From Tetramitus jugosus (lineage: Eukaryota; Heterolobosea; Eutetramitea; Acrasida; Vahlkampfiidae): DNA of 64,000 nucleotides. Below the pieces are notes generated by a model. That model was given only the letters and a program-made list of their open reading frames with translations, had not been told where the DNA came from and ran no database searches. Positions 9,392 to 17,417 of the stretch are shown here, one piece after another (position 1 is the stretch's first letter; every line of letters begins with the position of its first letter). The position numbers and the translations under genes are program-made. Location: assembly GCA_937625935.1 (NCBI GenBank), contig OW569345.1, positions 620,001 to 684,000 on the forward strand, read 5' to 3'.

Positions 9392-12300
9392 ATGACCGCA
9401 TTGCATCCACATCCCCATGTCGAACAACACCAGCACCAACAAACATCGTCTACTTCTCCCAGCGTTGGTGAATCCACTGAGTCCTCCGCCAGTTACGTTG
9501 TTCCACCAAGGCGGAGATTAAGACCTCGCTCCACTTCATCTGCAATGCCCATCCTGTTGCCAACAACTTCTTCTTCATTCCTATCGTCATCACCACCATC
9601 TTCCACTGACACCTCCACCTCTACCTCTACCTCCACCCCCACCCCAGCATCATCAACAACACTTGCATCATCACCACCATCTTCATCATCAAAAAAATTT
9701 TTCTTGTCTCTCGAAATACCTCCCTCCTCCTCTTCATCAGCTTCTTCACCACGCATGACCCATTTTTCCTCCCATGCAAATGCTCTCAACAACAACCAAA
9801 ATCAACAATCTAATGTATATACTAACAACAACAACAACAACAAGAACTACAACAAAAACAATGCCGCATCAACTTTATCAGCACGAGCAACAACAACCAG
9901 AAGCAGTAACAGTAACAACAATATTAATAATAATAATGACAATATGAGACAACTAAGAACATTCTCATACATTTACAATGAAGTTTCCTATCGAATCACA
10001 GTTCCCATCAGTGCTGCTGCTATTGCTGCTACAGCTGCTCCTGACGTTACCAATTCTTCTTCACATGCTCAATCATCTTCAACATCTTCATCAACATCAA
10101 CATCAACATCAACAACATCAACAACATCAACATCGTATGCTTCAACAAAAGCTACAACTGCCAAACCAACAACAACAACATCAACAACAGCTCACAACAA
10201 TCATCATGATGCAAATCATGATAGCTTAGTGCCTGTTCCACAACTAGAAGTTTTCAACATTTATAGCAAAAAGTGGGAAATTGCAACATTGACCACCATT
10301 ACGACAAGTGTGAGAAAGAGACATAAGCGATCTGCGTCCATGGATGATTCTCAACAGTCATCATCATCATCATCAACACTCAATAATAATAATAGCAACA
10401 ACAATAGTGAAGCAACAGGTGAAGAAGAAATGAGTGTTTTTAAGAAGGCATTGTTAGCTTTTCAGAGAAATGGTGCGTCGTTTACGAAACCGTCGCTCTT
10501 GCAATCATCATCGACATCATCGACATCATCATCATCGTCGCTGTTGACTTCCGTGTCGCAAAAAAATAATCTCGAACAACACAAAAATAAGAGTCCCAAG
10601 AGTGGCGCATTAAGTCATCTCATTACAACGCACAATGAAAGCAAAGCGTTGAGTCGATTGAGGAACAATGATGCGAAAATGGTGTTGAATCAAATTCAAA
10701 AGCACGATATTCAACTACCACCAAAGATGATGCAAATTGAGCGAGATTTGCAACTAGAGTACGACGATGATCGTCACTTGTCATTTAGAAATTTACCAGA
10801 AGACACGATTCATTACATTTTAACGTTCATGGAAACATGTTTTGATCAGTATAGTCAATTTGAGTTGAGTGATCTGTATGGTCGATTTAACAGAACATGT
10901 ACACTGCGATTTTTGCATCCGAATATTGCATTGAACTCTAGTGTGAGGTATCTGTATGGGAAGAAGCCTGGTTTTCAGCGTGGTACCATTCGTACATTGA
11001 TGCGAAATGTGGTGCACTTGAAGTTTTATGGAACGAGAATGAACCGATTCCTGCTACAGTTCTTTGCCTCTCTAAAGAGTGATGGTATTGAGACACCGTT
11101 GCTTCAATCGATCAAGTTACCAATGCATTTCACGAGCACGAGTCTCTATACGCCCATCATTGGAACTCTCATTTCAAATGGATCCATATTGCCTGGTGCG
11201 ACAACGACAGCTGACGGATTACCGAATGCAGGTGTGGTGAACGCTGCGGTCACAATGGACGAACTGTTGAACTTGATACCGATTTATGAGTTTATGATCG
11301 AAAGTGACAAAAAAGCGAATACGGCCAGCAGTACGACGACCAGTGATTCATCGCAAGAGGAGGAAGTTAGTGCTAGCGATGAATCGATTCAAGCATCGAA
11401 GACTGGACAGGGTAGTGAATCATCATTGACTCCACTTACCTACAAGAGCCTTTTGACCAATATGCAACTTTTGTCATCCGGTGGCTCTATTCCTGGTTTC
11501 TTGAATGATTACTATAGTCATTTTGATAATATCACTGATTTGAGAATTCAACTAACGACAGGAGATGTGCTCACCATTCAAATGATACAATCCATAATGA
11601 AATCAGGCAATCTGCGCAGGTTTAGATTGGAGAGTTCGGTTGCGATTGATGCTCCTCCTGGCTTTTTCAAGTATTTGCTCACAAAATGCCATACAGAACA
11701 AACAGAATTTGGTGATGATACGCTATCAGAGGATCCTGATTTGCCTGATTATGATATGAGTCCTGTTCCAGTTCGTAGAACATCCTCATCGCTTCAAGTG
11801 CTTGAGTTAGACAATATCTATTTGATCGGAAGTGTTTTAGCTGGTATGGATGTGAACACAACACTCCAGTATCTCAGTATTCGTTATACATGTAATCCAA
11901 ATCACATGTTTTTACTCGGAAGAGGCGACGCTATTCTCATCAATCGCAATCGGTCCCTCAAGTATCTAACAGGAGATTTGTCCGTGACACCAGAGTTCCT
12001 CACCCAGTTCTCATCAAGATCACTCCAAGTCTTGCAGTTGTCTCCAAAGTTCGTACCGAATACAGTTGCTGGGCCAAAGGTCGCGACTACGAATCCTCCT
12101 GCACCACCTCCAACGAACATTATTGCCAACGGAACGGTCAGTGGTCTCATCAATGGACTACTGAATGGAAAAGGGCTCTTATACACTGCTCATGATCAAC
12201 GTATAGCTTTACCTCACCTTTTGAAATGTCCTTGCCTGACAGAGTTGTACATGCACTGCGATCAAATTGATTTCGGAGTCTCTGACAACTCTATCAACAA

Positions 12301-12655
12301 TAGATTGGAGGAATCAGTTCTCGCTCTGAAGAATCATCCTAATTTGAAGCGTATTGTCCTGTACACCCACAATGAAGCCTTTATTGGGAATGTGACTGTT
12401 CATGTTGAGAGTGGTAGTTGTAACACCAGTGCTCAAAGTACGTCCACTTCTGGTTCCAATGCCACGACATCAGCAACATTAACTACCAACAATGCCGGTC
12501 AATCACCGCAGCAGCAAAATCCCTTGTACATCAACACCAATGTTCAAAAGGTTCAAGTCATATGTGCACTGCTGAGAACTATGGTTCCAAGAGTTGAATT
12601 TTTATTGTACAATCCTCAAGACAACAATTCCCTCGCTCAGATGCAGTGGTGGTGA
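9392..12655 (+). CDS. Large F-box-like protein with low-complexity N-terminus
   Basis: This is a 1,087-residue protein. The first 350 residues are dominated by Ser, Thr, Asn, Gln and Pro runs, including (Ser-Thr)n coded by TCA/ACA repeats at about nt 9590-9690 and 10080-10180. An F-box-like segment, FRNLPEDTIHYILTFMETCF, sits at about residues 463-482. The second half alternates leucine-rich strand-like stretches (LQVLELDNIYLIG, LQYLSIRYTC, LQVLQLSPKFV, LTELYMHCDQI) spaced like degenerate leucine-rich repeats. Two Ser/Thr-rich inserts interrupt it. An F-box plus LRR layout suggests a substrate receptor of an SCF ubiquitin ligase (inference). The start ATG has an A at -3. The stop is only 22 bp upstream of the start of the dynein light chain on the same strand. 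Confidence 0.78.
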   Translation: MTALHPHPHVEQHQHQQTSSTSPSVGESTESSASYVVPPRRRLRPRSTSSAMPILLPTTSSSFLSSSPPSSTDTSTSTSTSTPTPASSTTLASSPPSSSSKKFFLSLEIPPSSSSSASSPRMTHFSSHANALNNNQNQQSNVYTNNNNNNKNYNKNNAASTLSARATTTRSSNSNNNINNNNDNMRQLRTFSYIYNEVSYRITVPISAAAIAATAAPDVTNSSSHAQSSSTSSSTSTSTSTTSTTSTSYASTKATTAKPTTTTSTTAHNNHHDANHDSLVPVPQLEVFNIYSKKWEIATLTTITTSVRKRHKRSASMDDSQQSSSSSSTLNNNNSNNNSEATGEEEMSVFKKALLAFQRNGASFTKPSLLQSSSTSSTSSSSSLLTSVSQKNNLEQHKNKSPKSGALSHLITTHNESKALSRLRNNDAKMVLNQIQKHDIQLPPKMMQIERDLQLEYDDDRHLSFRNLPEDTIHYILTFMETCFDQYSQFELSDLYGRFNRTCTLRFLHPNIALNSSVRYLYGKKPGFQRGTIRTLMRNVVHLKFYGTRMNRFLLQFFASLKSDGIETPLLQSIKLPMHFTSTSLYTPIIGTLISNGSILPGATTTADGLPNAGVVNAAVTMDELLNLIPIYEFMIESDKKANTASSTTTSDSSQEEEVSASDESIQASKTGQGSESSLTPLTYKSLLTNMQLLSSGGSIPGFLNDYYSHFDNITDLRIQLTTGDVLTIQMIQSIMKSGNLRRFRLESSVAIDAPPGFFKYLLTKCHTEQTEFGDDTLSEDPDLPDYDMSPVPVRRTSSSLQVLELDNIYLIGSVLAGMDVNTTLQYLSIRYTCNPNHMFLLGRGDAILINRNRSLKYLTGDLSVTPEFLTQFSSRSLQVLQLSPKFVPNTVAGPKVATTNPPAPPPTNIIANGTVSGLINGLLNGKGLLYTAHDQRIALPHLLKCPCLTELYMHCDQIDFGVSDNSINNRLEESVLALKNHPNLKRIVLYTHNEAFIGNVTVHVESGSCNTSAQSTSTSGSNATTSATLTTNNAGQSPQQQNPLYINTNVQKVQVICALLRTMVPRVEFLLYNPQDNNSLAQMQWW

Positions 12656-12677
12656 ACATTTTCAAGTTGCCGCCAGA

Positions 12678-13295
12678 ATGTCAATTACGAGAAGAAACGA
12701 CAAAGAAAAAAAAATGGAGCCTGGCTATGACGAGCAGGAAATACAGGTATGCTCACCATAGCAGTTTGTTGTTAAGCTCAACTCTTGAACAATAAAATAG
12801 TACTCAGCTCTCTAACCACAATAACACTCATTTTGATAGAGTCACTTCAATGTAGATGAAGTTCAAGAAACAGTTCTAAAAGTGATCAAGCAAACTCTGG
12901 GAAATGTGAGCTTCAATGCTGCTAAAGTTGATCAATGGACATCGACTATCATTGAAACGATTCTAAAGACTCTTCAGCCACAGAATAAACCATTCAAGTA
13001 CATCGGTATGTCACTCAATCTCCTTATCTCCTTTAACTACATTGAACAACTTTAATTCATTGAAAAATTGATCTAGTGACTGCTGTGATCATGCAACGAA
13101 CAGGAGCAGGACTCCATAGCTCGTGTGTGGCTCACTGGGATGCCGCGACAGATGGTAAGTGGCAATTCTTGTACTGTTATCAACTCCTCCTCTAAGTAAT
13201 ATTGTCCTCATCTTCTTTTTCTAGCATTTTGTTCTAAATCTTGGGAAAATGACACGTTGCAGTGTGTGGTGACCGTTTTTGCTCTGGGTATCTGA
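12678..13295 (+). CDS. DYNLT: Tctex-type dynein light chain (four exons)
   Basis: Four small exons were assembled by hand: 12678-12746, 12840-13005, 13077-13154 and 13225-13295. The introns of 93, 71 and 70 bp all start GT[A]AGT/GTATG and end TAG. The splice product is 127 residues and matches DYNLT1/Tctex1 along its length: FNVDEVQ, KVDQWTSTIIE, KPFKYIVTAVIMQRTGAGLH, then a terminal strand ending TVFALGI. Family members are usually 110-120 residues; the extra residues are a basic N-terminal tail. A second ATG at 12714 would remove 12 residues. The protein is a dimeric light chain of cytoplasmic and axonemal dyneins, binding the intermediate chain. The ATG lies 22 bp after the stop of the preceding gene. 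The 3' end runs into an antisense tRNA gene. Confidence 0.94.
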
Positions 13296-13326
13296 CAGCT
13301 CATTGTATTCAATCCAAAATAAACAC

Positions 13327-13330
13327 AAAA
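13327..13330 (-). terminator. Pol III T-run after tRNA-Leu
   Basis: TTTT on the minus strand, four bases past the tRNA 3' end. Confidence 0.7.
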
Positions 13331-13334
13331 CATT

Positions 13335-13415
13335 GCATCCGGTGAGATTTGAACTCACGCATCCGGAGATATCCGAACTTGAGTCGGACGCCTTAGACCA
13401 CTCGGCCACGAATGC
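13335..13415 (-). tRNA. trnL-CAA: tRNA-Leu(CAA)
   Basis: The minus strand folds as a class II tRNA of 81 nt. The acceptor stem is GCATTCG paired with CGGATGC, followed by D-arm GGCCGAGTGG...GGC. The anticodon stem TCCGA/TCGGA encloses loop CTCAAGT, so the anticodon is CAA. A long variable arm follows, then T-arm GTGAG/CTCAC with loop TTCAAAT. A Pol III terminator TTTT lies on the minus strand at 13327-13330. There is no intron in the anticodon loop. It is antisense to, and 39 bp beyond, the dynein light chain stop. Confidence 0.95.
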
Positions 13416-13454
13416 TAGATATCGTTAAATCTTTAACAAAATATCCGAGCGCGG

Positions 13455-13469
13455 AGCGCCCGCTAGGGC
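13455..13469. repeat. Target-site duplication, left copy
   Basis: The 15-bp sequence AGCGCCCGCTAGGGC is repeated exactly at 14067-14081, directly after a poly(A) tract. The pair brackets a 0.6-kb insertion. The first A of the right copy may belong to the tail, giving 14 bp as the minimum length. The repeat itself has an inverted core (GCCC-GCTA-GGGC). Confidence 0.85.
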
Positions 13470-13940
13470 GAGCTTGACACGCTTGAGGAAATCAAGCACA
13501 CACAAACATTCCAACGTGAGAATGTCTTCCAGTCAAGCAACCGCCTCGTCAAAAACACTTACCTTAAGTGGTGCGCACAAAGGATGCACATCCATGGTAT
13601 TACACTTAATAATGAAAGCAGCCACCGCAATTGTGACGATTGTAACATTGCCCGATATGTTCCAACAACTATTCTCAAGAAGCTGTTCAAGAGTGGAATC
13701 ACTAACAGAAGTCAGCTGATGGCTGGTGTGAGAGTCATGAGTTTGAAAGAGATCAAAAACAAGTTCCCTGGATGCAAGATTGGACCAAGGTCTCATGAGT
13801 TGTTGAAAATAATGGTGTCACAAATGAATGAATGCGAGTGTTCTCCGATGTTAGAGCCTAACTCCAGAGTCTCTGTAGTGCGGTGTGTCGAAACCCTTCA
13901 CCAATTGTACACCTCCTATAAGGAAGGAACAAAACAATGA
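13470..13940 (+). CDS. Open frame of the retroposed insertion (5'-truncated, 156 codons)
   Basis: The frame opens at the first base of the insertion and runs 156 codons to a TGA, reading as an ordinary coding sequence: Cys-containing NCDDCNIARYVPTTILKKLFK, then KFPGCKIGPRSHELLKIM, then a Cys/Arg-rich end. The first in-frame ATG is at 13584, which would give 118 residues. I do not recognise the family. It is probably the C-terminal part of a longer protein, either the last part of a retrotransposon frame or of a cellular gene that was copied. The absence of stops suggests a recent insertion. A competing frame from the ATG at 13522 (65 codons) looks less protein-like. Confidence 0.5.
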   Translation, partial: ELDTLEEIKHTQTFQRENVFQSSNRLVKNTYLKWCAQRMHIHGITLNNESSHRNCDDCNIARYVPTTILKKLFKSGITNRSQLMAGVRVMSLKEIKNKFPGCKIGPRSHELLKIMVSQMNECECSPMLEPNSRVSVVRCVETLHQLYTSYKEGTKQ

Positions 13941-14067
13941 CGCCCTAGGGGCACCATTGTTAGAATTAAGAAGTAATGGAGGAGATAACGCTCGAGCGTT
14001 ATCCATTGTAAATACCCAGAAAATAAAACAGAGCAACCAGTTGGTTGTATTTAAAAAAAAAAAAAAA
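13470..14067 (+). mobile_element. Retroposed insertion with poly(A) tail and target-site duplication
   Basis: The inserted 0.6 kb has the marks of target-primed reverse transcription. It begins abruptly inside an open frame, carries a stop, then a 3' untranslated segment with AATAAA at 14022-14027. A run of 15 A follows at 14053-14067, and the 15-bp target sequence recurs right after it. The 3' segment contains a perfect 20-bp palindrome (13984-14003; half-site GATAACGCTC) and a small stem CAACC/GGTTG (14034-14047). It is either a 5'-truncated non-LTR retrotransposon or an mRNA-derived retrocopy. It sits 40 bp upstream of the tRNA-Leu gene. A diverged relative of its 3' end lies at 14165-14240, which favours a repeated element. 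Confidence 0.8.
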
Positions 14068-14081
14068 GCGCCCGCTAGGGC
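14067..14081. repeat. Target-site duplication, right copy
   Basis: This is an exact copy of 13455-13469, placed immediately after the 15-A tract of the insertion. Confidence 0.85.
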
Positions 14082-14592
14082 TAAAGGTGAGTCGCGACAT
14101 TCGTGAACAGGAAGAGGAGGTGCCTTGACACCCTTCCTTATCTACAAACCATAGAAGACTAAGAGCATCATTGTGAGAAATGAAAGGAAACGGAGATAGA
14201 GCGTTATCCAGTATGGAGCAACCAATGGTTGTCTTAAAAGACCCCCGCGGTAGCATGGTCTGTGATCTCTGTCCTTCATACAAATGATAAGAAAGAAGAT
14301 ACGTGTTGTATTAAAATCGATCGTCAGGATTTTTCTGGCCCTCTCTTTGTACTTTGATTGATCAACATTGGCATGATAGATGTATTAGGAGTGATCTGCA
14401 GTACTAAGACATTAAACACTGGTAACAAATAGAATGATTGAGAAGGGCACTATCTCTTTGGCACATGATAGAATGTGGTGACTGGTGGGAGAACAGGTCG
14501 CGAAGAATTTTGCTTTGTGACAACATTTGTTTTTGGACCAAAGTTCTTTTGTTCAGATTGGACTCGAAGAAAAACAAAAGAACCACCACAAG
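14082..14592. other. Intergenic region with a diverged copy of the insertion's 3' end
   Basis: From 14165 to 14240 the sequence follows the 3' end of the neighbouring insertion: GCA[C/T]CATTGT[T/G]AGAA, then the right half of the palindrome (GAGCGTTATCCA), then GAGCAACCA...TGGTTGT. There is one internal gap and no long A tail. The rest of the region up to the F-box/SPRY start shows no gene that I can support. Confidence 0.6.
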
Positions 14593-15720
14593 ATGAACCT
14601 GGGAGACACGAAGACCACACAACCAATCACTAGTCGTCAGAAAGACCTACTACAAGAGACTGACAGTGACTACAAAGAAGAATATTTGACTCTGAATATT
14701 TTGGAGTTGCTGTCATGTGATCTTCAAATGTTCGTTCTAACATTCTTGAACATTTCAGATCTGTATCACATGTCTTTGAGTTGCCGACAAGGTTCATTGT
14801 TGGTATTGGGTCCTGAAGCAGATGAGTATGTCTGGAAGTCTATGGCCAGTCATCTTGGAGTAGGAAATGTAGATGATGGGTCGATTCGAGCTCTTATGCA
14901 GCAATGGAAAGAACATGCAAGTCATGGAAGTGGAACGGGTAATCAAATAGAAAGAGAAAACAATGGTTTTGAGTTTTCAGTTGTCAAGAGTCAAAGCATG
15001 GACACTGATGAAGTAGCTTTTGATGAAACAAGTTCGTTAGAGGGACATTTGACAGATAAAGGATTTATTGTCGACGAGCGTCCACCAAACATGTGGAGGT
15101 CATTGGTGTATTTGAACATGATCAAGTGGGATCCAGATAGTCGTACACCAGACTCAGATATTCAAATGCACAACGACAATAAGACCATACTATGTGTGGA
15201 GAGAGTCAAGTGGAATACGATTCGAGCGAACAAAAAACTTGAAATGGGGATGATTCATTGCTGGGAATACACTCTGGATGATCATGACAATGGAGATTTC
15301 AATACCCATCGAATATTCATTGGAATTGAGAGAAGTACTTATGCATTTACGATGGCGGGATTCACAAATCTTATTGGTATCGGAAGTGAAGGTATCAGTT
15401 ATAGTATTGGAGCTCATGCCATTCATAGAGACAAGTCGTATATACCTCATAGTAGATCTATACTGCATGAGAAGATGTTTAAGTTCAGTACAGGTGACAC
15501 AATTGCCATCAAGTTAGATTTGCAAAATTTGGACAGCTCTCAGACTGCATCCATGCATCTCTTCAAGAACGATGAGTACTTTCACACTATTGAGAACATA
15601 CCGACACAAGAAATTTTGTACTATCCTGCCATTTCAGTAGTGGGCCGTCAGAAGGTGTCCATTCGGATGAAACATTCATTCATGCTCAAGGTGCCAACAA
15701 CAACATTAACTCGCAAGTAA
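14593..15720 (+). CDS. F-box and SPRY-like domain protein
   Basis: This is a 375-residue protein. An F-box-like segment lies at about residues 35-75 (ILELLSCDLQMFVLTFLNISDLYHMSLSCRQ). A SPRY/B30.2-like region follows at about residues 215-360, with the expected run of strands: IGIERSTYAFTMAGF, ISYSIGAHA, TGDTIAIKLDL, MHLFKNDEYFHTI, ILYYPAISVVG. SPRY modules bind protein targets, so an SCF ubiquitin-ligase substrate receptor (compare animal FBXO45) is a reasonable inference. Start: first ATG at 14593; the frame is open upstream to a TTG at 14527. The two domains are joined by an acidic linker. It is the third F-box gene in 8 kb, with no sequence likeness to the other two outside the motif. Confidence 0.8.
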   Translation: MNLGDTKTTQPITSRQKDLLQETDSDYKEEYLTLNILELLSCDLQMFVLTFLNISDLYHMSLSCRQGSLLVLGPEADEYVWKSMASHLGVGNVDDGSIRALMQQWKEHASHGSGTGNQIERENNGFEFSVVKSQSMDTDEVAFDETSSLEGHLTDKGFIVDERPPNMWRSLVYLNMIKWDPDSRTPDSDIQMHNDNKTILCVERVKWNTIRANKKLEMGMIHCWEYTLDDHDNGDFNTHRIFIGIERSTYAFTMAGFTNLIGIGSEGISYSIGAHAIHRDKSYIPHSRSILHEKMFKFSTGDTIAIKLDLQNLDSSQTASMHLFKNDEYFHTIENIPTQEILYYPAISVVGRQKVSIRMKHSFMLKVPTTTLTRK

Positions 15721-15993
15721 AGGGTTTACTCGAGAGAATTTTACTCTGTTTTTTAGCATTTACTATTCAAAGTGATCAATCCTCACATCATTGTCAAGAA
15801 CGAAGTCAGGAAAATCATCTGATTGGTTTTGCTTTCTTACTGACCCGTCCACTTGGTGATCACCTGACTTTGAGCATCCTTGGTTGGAGGTTCGAAATTC
15901 TCTTTTTCCAACATTGTATTTTCAGCTCTGGTTGCCAAAGGAGATCAAGATCATTCACAAACAAACTGCACCTACTGCACAGATTTCAATCAC

Positions 15994-17109
15994 ATGAACA
16001 GCAGCCACACCCCATTAGCACGAGATGATTACCTTGTTCCGGAAGGAGGAACGTCCCGTTCGAGACACTTGTCTCGTATTTTCCGTCACCGTCACTCTTC
16101 CCCAGATACTCGTAGATTCACCTGGTCAAGCTCCGCCGACCTTCCAAAATCCAAACAGAATCCACTACTCCTTGAGCAACAAAAGGAATACCACCTGACT
16201 CACAACCATCAGCAACAACAACCACACTCGGCATCGTCGACTCCTTCTCCTGCTTCTTCGTTCATTTTTTCTCCGCCTGCTCCCCAACAACAACAAAATT
16301 TTTATCCATCCCCACCACCGCCTGCGCAACTTCACTATCATCACTACCACCAACAGAAGAATCATCGCAAGAAAAAAATGGGTCATTTTCTGTCCAAGCT
16401 TTTCGGCAGCGCCGATCACAATGATCATCAAAACAACAATCAACAAACAAAAATTGCAAATCAACATGACCAAGCCATTCTGGACATTAAGATTACACGA
16501 GACAAAATCACAAAGTATCAAAAACAATTGGAAGTGCTCATGAACAGAGAACTCGAAATTGCCAAATCTCTGTTGGCGGAGAATAAACGCGATCGCGCCA
16601 AATTGGCTCTACAAAAACGGAAATATCAAGAACAGTTGTATCAAAAAGCAACGGCTCAGCTTTCCAATTTACAACAAATGGTTCAACAAATTGAGTTTGC
16701 TCAGATTGAATCACAAGTTGTGAATGGTATTCGAATGGGTAAGGATGCTCTCGTTGCCATACAAAAAGAAATTGGTAGCATTGAACAAGTGGAGCAACTC
16801 ATGGATGAGACAAGAGAGGCCATTGAGTATCACAATGAGATTTCTAGGGTGCTGTCAGAGAATTTGACACAAGAGGATCAAGAAGGTGTGGATGAAGAGT
16901 ATGCAAAGCTTGTTGATTTGGTTTCTTTGCAACAAGGAACAACTGCAACGGTAACGACAACAACTATAACAACAACAGCAGAGAAAACGGGAGAAGCTCT
17001 GGATCAAATTGTAGTTCCAGTTCATGTGCCAAAGCCACAGGAACAAGTCGAAGAAGAAGAAGAAGAAGAAGAAGAAGTATCAACAGACAGAGTCGCTGTT
17101 GCTCTGTAA
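15994..17109 (+). CDS. VPS20: ESCRT-III subunit VPS20/CHMP6 (possible N-terminal extension)
   Basis: The Snf7-type core begins at the ATG at 16378 with MGHFLSKLFG, whose Gly2 fits the N-myristoylation site of CHMP6. It continues with CHMP6-like helices: DQAILDIKITRDKITKYQKQ, KRKYQEQLYQKATAQLSNLQQMVQQIEFAQIE, and a late SIEQVEQLMDETREAIEYHNEI. VPS20 bridges ESCRT-II to Snf7 on endosomes and starts ESCRT-III polymerisation. From 16378 the protein is 243 residues (human CHMP6 about 200), ending in a Glu run and a short tail. The same frame is open upstream to an ATG at 15994, adding 128 residues of Gln/Pro/His/Ser-rich sequence. I give the longer span but consider 16378 the likelier functional start, because a buried Gly could not be myristoylated. 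Confidence 0.9.
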   Translation: MNSSHTPLARDDYLVPEGGTSRSRHLSRIFRHRHSSPDTRRFTWSSSADLPKSKQNPLLLEQQKEYHLTHNHQQQQPHSASSTPSPASSFIFSPPAPQQQQNFYPSPPPPAQLHYHHYHQQKNHRKKKMGHFLSKLFGSADHNDHQNNNQQTKIANQHDQAILDIKITRDKITKYQKQLEVLMNRELEIAKSLLAENKRDRAKLALQKRKYQEQLYQKATAQLSNLQQMVQQIEFAQIESQVVNGIRMGKDALVAIQKEIGSIEQVEQLMDETREAIEYHNEISRVLSENLTQEDQEGVDEEYAKLVDLVSLQQGTTATVTTTTITTTAEKTGEALDQIVVPVHVPKPQEQVEEEEEEEEEVSTDRVAVAL

Positions 17110-17417
17110 TCTGTGAACGTTGTGTACATGTATAGATCAAACAGATGATAAATTATTTCTGATATCAGATAACTATTTGCTATCGATCAGTCTGACTAAA
17201 TATCCTTGCTGGGATTTTGTTGTTGACCTTTCAACGGTATTCTGCAGAAAATTCCCGGAGTGCACCCGGGCGTGGACAGGTGAGGTGACTCGTGGAATCA
17301 TCGACACACCCCCGCCTGCTCGGAACCACCATTCGCTAAAACATCCTTCACACATAACCAAACAAAAAATTCAGAACTCACAAACAGTATTAATATTCAA
17401 TAACAAACAAATTCAAT
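17110..17417. other. Intergenic region upstream of the AAA+ gene
   Basis: It holds the 3' end of the VPS20 gene and the A/C-rich leader of the AAA+ gene. A more GC-rich patch lies at about 17255-17325. I see no gene, repeat or RNA in it. Confidence 0.5.

Noticed and set aside
9493-9795. Acidic antisense frame within the large F-box gene
   Set aside because: Val/Glu/Asp periodicity is the complement of Ser/Thr-rich repeats.
6289-12671. GTTGCC half-sites near DNAI3 and DYNLT starts as RFX X-boxes
   Set aside because: Only one half-site is present in each; a 6-mer this short is expected by chance.
13522-13719. ATG frame in the retroposed insertion, different phase
   Set aside because: Competes with the 156-codon frame, which opens at the insertion's first base and is more protein-like.
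13455-14081. Helitron ends suggested by hairpin plus CTAA after the right repeat
   Set aside because: The hairpin is part of the duplicated target; the poly(A) tract, AATAAA and flanking duplication fit retroposition, and the left copy lacks CTRR.
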